A stretch of 64,000 nt of DNA from Miscanthus floridulus. Taxonomy: Eukaryota; Streptophyta; Magnoliopsida; Poales; Poaceae. Below the pieces are notes generated by a model. It was not told the origin of the DNA. It ran no database searches and worked only from the letters and a program-made list of their open reading frames with translations. Every line of letters begins with the position of its first letter. The stretch's first letter is position 1. The stretch covers positions 100,984,320 to 101,048,319 of the forward strand of contig NC_089584.1 in NCBI RefSeq assembly GCF_019320115.1, given 5' to 3'. Positions 1-10,440 of this stretch are shown piece after piece. The position numbers were made by a program, and so were the translations under genes.

Positions 1-215
1 GGCCTGCTCCTCTTGGCCGTGCCAGCCCAGTCCCACTAGCGGCTAGGCCGGGCCAGGCTTCGGCTAGGCCAAAAAAATGGGCCTCGGGCCAGGCCAACGG
101 GCTCGGACTGCATGGTCATATATATAGGGATGTCAGCATGATGGATATGGAAGTTTGTGACACCGGTCTCTAGATGTGTAGGAAATCATTGTATGATCAT
201 GAGAAAAGAAATCCT
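1..215. other. Left flank, no gene recognised
   Basis: The first 110 bases are GC-rich and full of short GGCC/GGGCC words. After that comes a short AT run with a TATA-like stretch near 115-128. I find no coding similarity. It could be the 5' non-coding arm of the Mutator-like element that follows, or an older flank. No terminal inverted repeat could be matched to the other side of that element. Confidence 0.3.
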
Positions 216-1464
216 TAGTAAGGGGATGATATTCAATACAATATAAGAGATGAAGCTCTTCCTTTAGGACTATGCTGTGTATCACCATAGGCCGTACAAC
301 GTCACTCATTTAGACTAGGAGTTGAGGTACCACGTGATATACAAAAATGGTTGTATGTGGAGGTCAAATGCATGAAAGAGACAGAGTGATGGCAAGTGGA
401 GGATAAGTAAAGTGGTCGAACCCCACACTTGCCTAACAAATAGGGGAAGGAAAATCATCAATAGCTCACTGCACGTTACCTTGTCTGTCGTATATTGGGG
501 CTCGTTGATGACAATAACGGCATTTCGGTGTTTTTGTTACAATAGTCCATATATGTATTCGTTAAGTATGATGTGAAGTACGAATAGGCTTGGCATGCTA
601 AGCAAATTGCCCTGGTGATTCGTTGGGGTAGTTGGGAGGAAGCGTACAATAGGGTGCCCCACATCTTATGTGTAATGCATTACTACAACCCTGGCTTGAA
701 ATGGTTTGTGGACACCGGAGAGATGTATTTTTGGGACCCATTGAGGCATGTCCTCTATCGTGTGTTCTGGTCGTTCGTGCAAACGGAACATGCAATCCAG
801 TTTTGTCGGCCAGTCGTACTTGTTGATGGCACTTTCCTGACAGGAAAGTACAGGACCATATAGTGCCCATGGCTTTTGCTTTGGCAGAGGGAGAGAACAA
901 TGAATCATGGTCATGGTTCAGGCGGCTTCTATGTGTACAAGTGCTTGGCCCATCTCATACTATATGTTTGATCTCAAACCATCACCTAGGGTTTCTTAAT
1001 GCTGCAACTGAGCATATAGATGGGTTCCCGCCTCTAGTGCACTGATGGTGCATGAGACACTTTGCCGCTAATTTCTAGCGGTGTCAGAGGAAGGAGGTAT
1101 GTGACAAGGTAAAGGCTCTATGTTGTATATGTACAGAGCACCAGTTTAAGGAGACAAAGAGAGAACTAGACAAGATGCTAAATGAAGCAGGAAAGGCCTG
1201 GTTAGAGGCGCAGATGAAACAGAAGGCTAAGTGGGTGTTAGCATATGACGAGGGGGGTTTCAGGTATGGCATCATGACCACTAACTCCTCGTAGTCTTTC
1301 AACCATTTATTCACCTGAGTTCGATCATTGCCTGTGTCTAGAACTGTTGAGTTCTCCTTTCATAAGTGCAATGAATATTTTGTCAAGAGGTTGGAACTTG
1401 CGCAGAGGAATATAGTTGAGCAGGGGCATTTTGGAAAGGCCAGAGCAGAACATTTGAAGGAGGC
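216..1464 (+). pseudogene. MuDR-type MULE transposase, N-terminal and catalytic part (broken)
   Basis: Reading through stops and frameshifts, the translation follows a grass MuDR-like transposase: an N-terminal MuDR-type domain (DYAVYHHRPYNVTH near 270-310), then the MULE core with WGSWEEAYNRVP near 625, VDGTFLTGKY near 823 (first catalytic Asp region) and MAFALAEGENNESWSWF near 868. A helical part with KCNEYFVKRLELAQRNI lies near 1370. In-frame stops occur at several places and the segment around 850-870 has lost coding sequence. The reading frame stops inside the codons for K-E-A at 1464, where a retrotransposon is inserted, and resumes at 15018 with E-E-L-A-K-Q. The family moves DNA by cut and paste in the nucleus. 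This copy cannot make an active enzyme. Confidence 0.85.
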
Positions 1465-1868
1465 TGTCGATGTTTTACCACCGATAGCTTGCCACGGGGG
1501 TACCCGGGGCAGTATGTTCGGGCTTCGGCGTATGCTGAACTCGATGGTTAACGCAAGAGACAGTCGGTTTATCCTGGTTCAGGCCCTCGATCATAGATCA
1601 TGTAATAGCCCTACGTCCAGTCAGTGTTAGCTTTTGCGTTGGATTGATTATGAAGTGTTGTGTCGTACAATTGCTCTGTTGAACTCCCGATCCAAGGTGC
1701 CCTGCCCTCCTTTATATAGTCAGGAGGCCAGAATCCTAGTCGGTTTATAATGAGAGTTCCTAGTAGGATTATAGAGTAATACTACTACTAAGATTACAGG
1801 AGAGAAAACCTAATTGGTCTAGGTCTTCTTCCTTCCTTACGGGGTATCCTATGGGTCCCGTACCGACA
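1465..1868 (-). repeat. 3' LTR of the Tat element (left copy)
   Basis: On the minus strand it starts TGTCGGTACGGGACCC and ends CATCGACA, so it has the canonical TG...CA ends. It matches the copy at 14609-15012 over its whole length with only substitutions seen by eye, mostly transitions. The adjoining 1869-1880 (minus: TGCTCGAGGGCT) is the purine-rich stretch where a polypurine tract is expected. Confidence 0.93.
1709..1720 (-). promoter_or_regulatory. TATA box of the LTR promoter
   Basis: The minus strand reads ACTATATAAAGG, a good plant TATA box in the middle of the LTR. The same motif is intact in the other LTR at about 14853-14864. It probably defines the U3/R boundary of the element's own transcript; the start site itself is not visible. 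Confidence 0.6.
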
Positions 1869-3583
1869 AGCCCTCGAGCACTTCATGGTTGAGTTCTGGA
1901 AGCCTTGTCTTGTTCCTACAAGTCTCGTTGAGCAGGAACAAGCGTCATCCGAGTGCTTTCTTGAGCGAAACCGTGTAGCGCTTCATGAGATCTTTGCGTG
2001 GTGTGTACTTTTTGTACTTTTTTGGAGAAAAAAGTACTCCCATTTGGATGTAGCCCCCGAGCCTCTTGCTGTTTGGCACAAGGAGCTTGATGGTCTTTTC
2101 TTGAAATCTTCCTGATTCTTTGTTGAAAGGCTCCCCGACTTCCTTATTGAAAAGGAGCTCTGATGCTGTGTTCGGGTTCTTTTTGTCTTGTGGTCCTAAC
2201 GCCGTCTGTCTTGAAGAAACATTCTGAGTGGTGTGCGCTTTTTTTTGGAGAAAAAAGTGCACTCATTGAGTGCAGCCCCCGAGCCTCTTGCTATTTGGAA
2301 CAAAAAGTTGGAGGGTCTTGAGTCTAAGTTGTTCGATAGAACTGTATACCTCTTCTTTTGCAGCCCCCGGGCATATATTCGGGTTGTTTTGTTTAGGAAG
2401 AACTTGGAAGCAGGATTTTGGTATATTCTCTAGTAGTTTGTTGTTGTCAGATGTAGTTGTATGGTGGTGGTTGAGTTTGAATGCCTTTTGTTCACGGGTT
2501 GTACTGTGTCGGTATATTCTTCCGAATATGCCCGTCTTTGAGTATTGTTCCCTCTCGCCCGAGTCTTCCATTATTGAGTCCCGTCCTTTTACTATGTTCC
2601 TTTGTTAGTCTTATTTTGTTCGTACTCCTAGTCCATGTGCACCGCTCCTTTGATCTATAAATACCCTCCCGGAGTGCTTGCTTTCATCCATTGAACATTC
2701 TGTTGAAACCTTTGTGATCACTAATATGGTAGTTTATGAAGTAGAGCAGCCCCCGGGCCTGTTTCATAGTTCCTGTGCGTCTTGTCGTAGTTGAAGGAAG
2801 TCTTGTGATAGGGATTAGAGGTTGGGTAATCCCGCAGCAGCAATGTACCAGGATGTACGTGGCGGTAGATGGAGGAAGTCTTGTGATGTGGACGTCGTTC
2901 CTTCATCTGGCAGTTCTGGGTTGATCCTCGTCGCCCTGTCTTGAGACTGTCCGGTGTAGATCAATACCATATCCAGCATCACATCGGTCTTGGGTAGATA
3001 GATGCCTGCCAACCTTCTCTGCTCCATGTTGTCCTGCCATGCTGCTGATTTCCACCTTGGAAGCACTACGTCCGTCCTTTGAAGAAAACAGTGTAGCCGA
3101 TGGCGGTTTGTCCTTCCGAGTAGCAATTTGGGACACGTAGTCGTTCCAGAACCTAGCCGTGTCCGTGTTCTTCTTTGCTACTTTGCTTTTCGTGGTACCG
3201 AGTATGTTGGGTCTTGTAAGATTTGTAGTCTTCTATTTTTGAAGTCGCTTGTAATGGAAAGAATCTTTGTCTTCTGAGTTGTTATTTACTTTTCTGCTAT
3301 AGTTCCGGTGGCTCATGATATTCTCGAGTTCTTTTCGTAAGAACCGAGTTCTTATGTTCCTTGTGAAGTTGCCCTTCTTTTCTTCTTTGTTGACGGGTTG
3401 TTCTTGCAGTTATCTGATAACTCCGCAGTATCGCTGGATGGATAAGTCTGAAATCTGCCCATTAAATTGTACCGTTGTGTGGATTTGTGCCCTCCGTCAT
3501 TTTAGCTGTGTCGGTAAATGGACCGTTATGTTCTCACACGGTGCTTTAATGGGCCTGGTGGGCTATTTTTAACGCTGTAAAAT
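1869..3583. other. Non-coding 3' arm of the Tat element with repeated PPT-like motifs
   Basis: No coding region is supported. A block with a poly-T hairpin-like stretch, then GCCCCCGAGCCTCTTGCT, occurs near 2015-2075 and again near 2229-2297. Related GCCCCCGGGC words recur at 2363 and 2750. A TATA-like CTATAAATACC sits near 2657. Open frames here are short and unlike known proteins. Confidence 0.5.
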
Positions 3584-3643
3584 CTATTTAAAGACCTTTC
3601 GTCTTCTTTTTCTTTACTGCCTTTCTCTTGCCTTCAAACCCTA
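3584..3643 (+). promoter_or_regulatory. Putative promoter and telo-box of the antisense accessory gene
   Basis: CTATTTAAAG at 3584-3593 is TATA-like, a pyrimidine-rich leader follows, and AAACCCTA (plant telo-box) is at 3636-3643. The ATG of the antisense gene is at 3742, about 150 bases after the TATA-like box. The second Tat element has the same arrangement (49024-49113 before the ATG at 49177), which supports a real promoter. Confidence 0.5.
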
Positions 3644-3741
3644 GCTCTCAGTCATCCGCCGTCGCCATTGCCGCCGCTGTCTTTAGCGCCGCTTGTCTAG
3701 GCTTTCTCTTCCCCTAGTCGCTTTTTTTCCTTCGTTAGTAT

Positions 3742-6700
3742 ATGGGTAAGAAGAAAACCGCAAGCAAGTCCCAATCTTCCTTCATGGACGAGGAGTCTTC
3801 ACTCTCCGTGATTGAAAATCAGGAGTTTGTTGCCATGAGGGCCGCCCAGAAGTCCTGGCCGGCTCCGACAACCACTGAGGAGCAGCTCCATGAGCTTGTC
3901 AGCGATGGCTTGATCCAGAGCAAGGCCATTGCTGAATGGAGAGTTCTAGGCGAGCATCGGGTCCCTGCTCCAGGTCCTGGTGAGATCGTCCTTTTTGTCT
4001 CTTTCATTCAGTGCTGGACTTTGCCTTCCTGCCTCTACTTTTCTTCATCAGTTTCTCAGCTATTTTGGGATTTGCTTGAACCATCTTGCTCCTAATGCAG
4101 TCCTTCACCTTTCTGTCTTTGTTCATCTTTGCGAAGCTTTCCTTGGAATTCCTCCCTCTCTTTCTCTGTTTCGTTACTTCTTTCGTCTGAAACCCCAACC
4201 CCGTCGTGAAGAAACCAGTGTTCTTGGTGGTTGTGGGATTCAATTTCGCCAGGGTCTTAAGAGCAAGTTCTTTGACTATGACTTGGTTGATTCTGTAAGA
4301 GATTGGCGTGCCGACTGGTTTTATGCCGCCAATCTGATCCCTTCCCTTGCTGTCCACTCAGGGACTGGTCCCGTGGTTAATGACCGATGGGATAAGAACC
4401 CTGTGTCGCCCGCTAAGGTCCAGGCAATCCAGCCATTCCTTGATAGGATTAGTGTGCTGAAATAGCAGGGTTTAACTGGCTTCGGCATTGTTTCGAGTTT
4501 TCTTTATCGCCGAGTTCAGCCTTTGAAGGAGCGAGAGCACCTTGGCTTTAAGTACTCTGGGGCTGAGGATCCTTCACGCGTGGTCCCAGCACTTGAGCTA
4601 ACCAATGAGGAAGTACTCGAGCGTCTTCAGAAGATGCTGAAAGGAGCGAGCGTTGTCCCGCCTACCGTCTTTGAGTTCTCTGCCAATAACCCTCCTCCAG
4701 CTGTAAGTTGTTTTTTCTCGTTCGGGTGCTTTATGTATTCTTGGTGTATCTCTCTTTGTTTAACTTTTCCTTGTCTTGTTGTTTTATTCTTTTTCATAGG
4801 AATTTGGGCGCAACTTTGTTGACCCGATCCCTTCTCTTGCTGTTCCCCCTATCGTGGCGAACACTGGGAAAAAACTTGCCGGAGCTTCCGCAACCAGTAA
4901 GTCCCTAATCTCCACAGCGTTTCCTGGAGTTTCTTCTAGATTTGTTGACATATATGAAGAATATGTTCCTCGTCTAGTCCCCCTGCAGTCCTTGTAGTGT
5001 CTCGAAGAGGGGGCGAATGGATGGGTCTTCATCTGGCCTGCCTGCTTCCAAGAAGTCTCGCAAGCCAAGTACTCCTCCAGGTACTCCAGTTGTAGCTAGC
5101 ATGCTCTTAGGTGAGCATATTTATACTCTTTGTCCCTTTGTTTTCTTGTTTTTGTCTTGAACCGAGTGCTTTTATTCTTTTTTCAGCGGGTGCCTTGGTT
5201 GAGACCGAGGGGAAGAGGATGATGAAGTACCCCTTATCATGCGGTGGTGAGTTGTTTTCATATTCCCCTTCTATTGAATTTGTCCTCTTTGTCTTGACTT
5301 TTAGTCTTGATCTTTTTGAAGTAACCGGACGTCGGGTACAAGTTCTTCTGAGGCTCCCGCGCTGGCTTCTTCTGAAGCTCCGGTGTTGAGTTCCTTGGTA
5401 GCCTTGGTACCGAGCTCTTCCACACCTCCGCTGCCGAGTTCTTTCACGGCTCCAGCCCTGGCTTCTTCTGGGGCTCCGGTATCGGCTATACCGCTCCTGT
5501 CGCCAAGTGGCGGGGACGTTTTTGCCACCATGGTCCCCCCTACGAGGTCTTCTTTTGGTTTTGCGAGGAAGAAGGTGACCGAGTGAGTAGATTTTGGCTT
5601 CATTCTTTTGCTTCTGTTCTCCTATTCTCATCGGCGATTTCTTTTATCAATTTTTAGTCCTTCGTCTTCTCTCGCTTCTTCGTCGACTTCTTCTTAGCCC
5701 TTCACCGTGCCACCGAGTACCAAGCCTCAGGACTCGCTAGCGTACTATTGGTGAAGTGGCTACGGGGGCTACTGAAGCTTTCTGGCGATGGCGCCGTTGT
5801 AGACTTGGCCACCCTCGGAGGTGATCGTGACCATTGCGTCGGGTCCTTCTGAGGGATTGGCCTCGGCTTCCCAGGAGGTCGCTCTGGTCAGTTCCTTCTT
5901 CGCCTCGGCCGGCCTCTCCTTCTCCTTCTCTCTGCTTCCAGCGGTCCTCCTTTTGCTGATGATGTGGTGCAGCTAGTTCGATGCCACTCATCGGCTATCA
6001 GAATTAACTGCTGCCTAGAGGAAACTTGTCGTCCCTTGCGACTTCTTTTGGAGAAAAGCTCCAGGTAAGCTTTTTCATCGTTCCTTCTTTGGATGTTCGC
6101 TTTTCTTTGGTCCTTATTCTTTGTTTTTCTTTGTATCTTTTTGCTCAGTCCTTCTCTCATGACCATACTGGCTTCTTTTTCTCGTCTGAAAATGAGAGAA
6201 AGTTGTCTTCAGAAGTGAGCACCCTGAAAGCTGATCTTGATCTCCTCTGAGCTGAGCTGGAGGCTGAGCGACAAACGCATCAGGATGAAGAAAAATCTCT
6301 TCGTGCCTCGGGCTGTTGAAATCGAGAAGCAGAGGGATGCCGCTCTTCAGGAGGCCCGAAAGAACTCGGCGGCCGTGAAGGACTTGGAGGCCATGAAGAA
6401 GGAGTGCAACGGTATTGAGAGTTATTTTTGTTTCTTTTTGTAATGAAACTTTCCTTTCCGCTGACTTGTTGTCTGCTGCTTTCGTCCAGCTCTCTGGTTG
6501 AAAAGCAGAAACTCTCGGAGGGCGTTGAAGAAATGAAAACTCTTGTTCGTACAAGTCATAACAAGGCTGAGGAGGTAATTACTCATGCCGAAGAGGAACT
6601 TGCGCTTGCTAAGTTGATTAGGCGTGGAGCTGATAGAGATCTTGTGCAGGCCCAGAAAACCATTGAAGACTTGTCTGGCAGGTTGGCGACGGCTACTGAA

Positions 6701-7033
6701 AACTGGAAGGCTTTGTGGAAATCCTTTCGTTCAGTAGCCGACGTTCTTTCGAACTCCAGCGGATGACGAGCAATCTTGGGCTCAGTTGATTCCTCGAATT
6801 CTGACTCGTTTCCAAGAGTTTGTGAAGAGGTGCGCTCAACTGTGTACCAAGAATGTTCTGGCCCTAAGTCTAGGGTTCTTGCTCCAGCGGTCCCTTTGTC
6901 CAAGATAGCAGAGGAATCTGATAGTCAAGAATACATCGATGCTGTTGAGAGGATGGAGCCTGAAGTTGAAGACTTAGCTAGTAGGGTAGTAGATAATCTT
7001 AATATTGTCCTCCCTTCTCCTGATGAGGCTTGA
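3742..7033 (+). pseudogene. Antisense accessory gene with Transposase_28-like domain (broken, multi-exon)
   Basis: The N-terminal exon (MGKKKTASKSQSSFMDEE...) leads into LHELVSDGLI and PGEIVLF, then a one-base frame change near 4000-4020, then HLAPNAVLHLSVFVHLCEAF and FRYFFRLK. This pattern is the 'putative gypsy type transposon' domain (Transposase_28, PF04195). A stop is at 4463. Introns with GT-AG ends follow (for example 4703-4799). The middle is Ser/Ala/Pro-rich (repeated ASSEAP-like units near 5340-5580). The C-terminal exons (about 6180-6740) are Lys/Glu-rich and heptad-like, so probably coiled coil, with another stop at 6248. It lies opposite to gag-pol, between integrase and the 3' LTR. 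Function is not known; nuclear or capsid-related roles are guesses. Confidence 0.75.
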
Positions 7034-7188
7034 TGTATTTGACTTTTATGCCCGTGCCTTGTAATATGACATTATACTTCTTTTTTGAATGAAGGTCCTT
7101 TTTGTTGATGTCTTCTTTGCCTGAATGCCCTGCCTATCCCTCGGATGATTTGTTGAGTACTTTTCTGTTTAAGTAAACAACTTGTGTT

Positions 7189-7410
7189 AACGACCTTTCT
7201 TGATCTGTTGAGTGCTTGTCTGGCCTTCTCTTGTGCGCTGTAAACAACTCATTGTATGTAGATCTTTGTGTTGACGACCTTTCTTGATCTGTTGAGTGCT
7301 TGTCTGGCCTTCTCTTGTGCCCTATAAACAACTCGTTGTATGTAGATCTTTGTGTTGATGACCTTTCTTGATCCATCGCGTTGTAAACAACTTTGTTATA
7401 TGTAGATCTT
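7189..7410. repeat. 84-bp tandem repeat, about 2.6 copies
   Basis: The word ACGACCTTTCTTGATC recurs at 7189, 7273 and 7357, an exact 84-bp step. It contains TAAACAACT and TGTATGTAGATCTT. It lies just after the end of the antisense gene in the Tat element. Confidence 0.85.
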
Positions 7411-7494
7411 CATGTTCTTGGGTATCTTCTAGTGTAGCCCCCGAGCCTCTTGCTATTTGGTACAAGTAGCTAGAGGGTCCTGCTTTTGATATTG

Positions 7495-8195
7495 CTCTGG
7501 TCTATGCCCAGGCTTAGTTTCAGTCGTTTTGATTTTATTTCGGGTGTTAGCTTGTTAGCTACCCTCATCGGCGTGCTCAAGTGTCTTTTCAACTATTTTA
7601 CTCTCGGCCGGGATGCTCAGGCGTCTTTTCAGCCATTTTGCATTTTATTTCAGGTGTTGGCTTGTTAGCTACCTTCATCGGCGGGCTCAAGTGTCTTTTC
7701 AACTATTTTGCTCTCGGCCGGGATGCTCAGGCGTATTTTCAGCCATTTTGCATTTTATTTCGGGTGTCAGCTTGTTAGCTACCCTCATCGGCGGGCTCAA
7801 GCGTCTTTTCAGCTATTTTGCTCTTGGTCGGGATGCTCAGGCATATTTTCAGCCATTTTGCATTTTATTTCGGGTGTCAGCTTGTTAGCTACCCTCATCG
7901 GTGGGCTCAAGCGTCTTTTCAGCTATTTTGCTCTTGGCCGGGATGCTCAGGCGTATTTTCAGCCATTTTGCATTTTATTTCGAGTGTCAGCTTGTTAGCT
8001 ACCCTCATCGGCGGGCTCAAGCGTCTTTTCAGCTATTTTGCTCTCGGTTGGGATGCTCAGGCGTATTTTCAGCCATTTTGTATTTTATTTCGGGTGTCAG
8101 CTTGTTAGCTACCCTTATCGGCGGGCTCAAGCGTCTTTTCAGCTATTTTGCTCTCGGCCGGGATGCTCAGGCGTATTTTCAGCCATTTTGCATTT
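7495..8195. repeat. 110-bp tandem repeat, about 6.4 copies
   Basis: ATTTTATTTC recurs at 7532, 7642, 7752, 7862, 7972 and 8082, an exact 110-bp period. Each unit holds two short related halves (CTCAAGCGTCTTTTCAGCTATTTTG and a GGATGCTCAGGCG... half), so the unit itself may be an old dimer. The period is not a multiple of three, so the overlapping open frames here are artefacts. Satellite-like arrays near the 3' end are typical of Tat-lineage elements. Confidence 0.93.
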
Positions 8196-8419
8196 AAGAG
8201 ACAACTCGGATAGAGCCATGAGACGTATGTTTGTCGAGAGATAATCATCTTTATTGATCATGAATATTGATGTGTTACAATGATATATTGCGGCATCTTT
8301 GTTGATCATGAACGTTGATCTCTTGCGTCTTGTATACATATTCTCTCTTGATTTGTTTTTATGCGTAGAATCTCCGTAGCTGACTGATGTGCCATGTATT
8401 GTTGACTTCTTTTCCATCT

Positions 8420-9645
8420 TCAGTTATGAGCTTGTATGTGCCTGGTCCGATGACTTTTGTGACGATAAAAGGACCTTCCCATGGACTGAGTAGTTTGTGG
8501 CATCTGTCGGTTTTTTGTATTCTTCTTAGTGCTAAGTCTCCGACTTGTAATGATCGAGATTGAGTATTCTTGTTGTAGTGGCGCCTTAGTCCTTGGAGGT
8601 ATTTTGCTGATTGCAGGGTAGCATTTACTCTGACTTCTTCTATGCTGTCGAGTTCTAATCTTCGGGTGTGTTCTGCTTCTCCTTCGTCGTATTGTTCTAT
8701 CCTTGGTGACGTCCAGATCAGGTCTGCAGGGTAGTACGGCTTCTGATCCGTATACCAGGAAGAAAGGTGAGTATCCGGTGGCTCTGCTTACTTGAGTCCT
8801 TAGCCCCCATACAACTTTGGGTAATTCTTCGATCCATTTTGCCCCATAGTCTACTAGTTCTTCATATAATCTTGGTTTTAATCCGGCTAGTATGAGTCCA
8901 TTGGCCCTTTCTACCTGTCCGTTGGCTTCTGGATGTGCGACTGATGCATAATCTATACTGAAGCCGCAATCCTGTGCCCAACTTTTGAATTCTGTAGCTG
9001 TGAAGGGAGAACCCAAATCTGTGATGATTCGATTGGGCATGCCGAAGCGGTGCATAATATCTTGGATGAACTCGACCGCTTTGGCTGCGCTGTATTTTGT
9101 GAGTGGTTTGTATTCGATCCACTTGGTGAACTTGTCGATTGCTACAAAGATGTACTCGAAAACCGCCTTTTGCTTTCTTGAGAGGTCCCACTTGATCCAG
9201 CCCCCAGCAGGAGAAAGGCCAAGCGGGTGGAATGCAGATGAGGTTGTGGGCTGGCACATGAGCTTGTCTTGCGAACATCTGACAACTTCTGCATCTTCTG
9301 ACGAGTTCTTCTACGTCTTTCAAAGCGGTTGGCCAGTAGAAACCAGTGCGGAATGCTTTGCCGACTAGTGTTCTTGAAGCGGCGTGATTTCCACAGCAGC
9401 CTGAGTGTATTTCGTCTAGGATTTGTTTGCCTTCTTCAAATGAGACGCATTTTAGGAGTACTCCTGATGATGCGGCTCTTCTGTATAGCTTGTCTCCTAC
9501 TAGGACGTAATTCTTGCTTCTGCGGACGACTTGTGTGGCTTGCTGTTTTTCTGCTGGCAACTTATTCTCTTTGATGTAATCAATAAAAACCTGTGTCCAT
9601 GATGTGTTGATCACCAGAATCTGGTTGCTTTTTGCTGTGAGTTCT
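8420..9645 (-). pseudogene. Tat integrase (frameshifted)
   Basis: The HHCC zinc domain is seen (IHSGCCGNH ... RRCRSCQMF, about 9430-9270), followed by WGLDQVGPL with the first catalytic Asp near 9205. A frame change follows near 9170. In the next frame are VAIDKFTKWIE, IITDLGSPF (second Asp, near 9020) and NGQVERANG (catalytic Glu, near 8910), then WGLRTQVSRATGYSPFFLVYGSEAVLP and a degraded C-terminus. All three catalytic acids are kept, but they are split between two frames. The role in an active relative is insertion of the cDNA into nuclear DNA. No chromodomain is visible. Confidence 0.88.
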
Positions 9646-10440
9646 GTGGTTGTCTCACCGGGTTTTTTGATAGAATGAGCTGATAACTCCTCTATGAATA
9701 CGCCGGGTGGGACTTCTGCCCTGTCGGATCCAAGCTTGGCAAGAACATCTGCTGCAATGTTGGAGTCCCATAGGACATGTAGAATTTCTAGTCCTTGGAA
9801 GTGTTTTTTCGAGTTTTCGGATTTCAGCGCAGTAGGCACCCATGTTCTCTTTGGTGCAATCCCAATCTTTGTTGACTTGGTTGATGACTACTGCCGAATC
9901 GCCGTATACGAGTAGTCGCTTGATTCCGAGTGTAATAGCCACTCTTAGCCCGTGTATGAGAGCTTCATATTCCGCTTCGTTGTTGGTGGCTTGCCATAAT
10001 ATCTGAAGGACATACTTTAGTTGTCTTCCGTCTAGAGAAATTAGGAGGACGCCTGCACCAGCTCCGCCTAGCTTAAGTGATCCATCAAAGTACATCTTCC
10101 TAATGATCAAGAATGGCGCTTGATACGGGTTGTTGAATTTCTGTCCATTCGGCAACAAAATCAGCAAGGGCTTGAGATTTAATTGCTTTCCTGCGGGGTG
10201 AAATCGATGTTGAGAGCACCGAGTTCAACCACCCACTTGGATATGCGTCCTGTTGCGTCTTTGTTGTGTAAGATGTCTCCTAGTGGGAAATCTGTCACCA
10301 CGGTAATCTTGTGGCTCTCAAAGTAGTGACGAAGCTTGCGTGAAGTAATCAGTAGGGCGTAGAGTAGTTTTTGCACATGCAGGATACCGGATTTTTGATT
10401 CTGATAGCACTTCGCTGATATAGTATACTAGGGTATTGTA
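9646..10440 (-). pseudogene. Two RNase H domains of the Tat pol (dual RNase H)
   Basis: The first is the usual gypsy RT-linked RNase H, with QKLLYALLITSRKLRHYF, VVTDFPLGDIL and NKDATGRISKWVVEL (about 10375-10200). A second RNase H fold follows, with MYFDGSLKLGGAGAG near 10090 (first Asp), NNEAEYEALIHGL near 9975 (Glu), VYGDSAVVINQ near 9900 (Asp) and a final Asp in DSNIAADVLAKLG near 9750. The added archaeal-type RNase H is a known hallmark of Tat-lineage elements. A stop separates the two and a frame change falls near 9810. Confidence 0.85.

Noticed and set aside
5107..5631. Long Arg-rich minus-strand frame (174 codons)
   Set aside because: It is the complement of the Ser/Ala/Pro-rich exons and introns of the antisense gene and has no domain.
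7581..8244. A ladder of similar 65-98 codon open frames (FSHFAFYFxCQLVSYPHRRAQ)
   Set aside because: They are the same 110-bp tandem repeat read in successive frames. The period is not divisible by three, there is no start context, and no known protein is matched.
8985..9574. Plus-strand open frames over the integrase
   Set aside because: They are antisense shadows of integrase, whose motifs read clearly on the minus strand.
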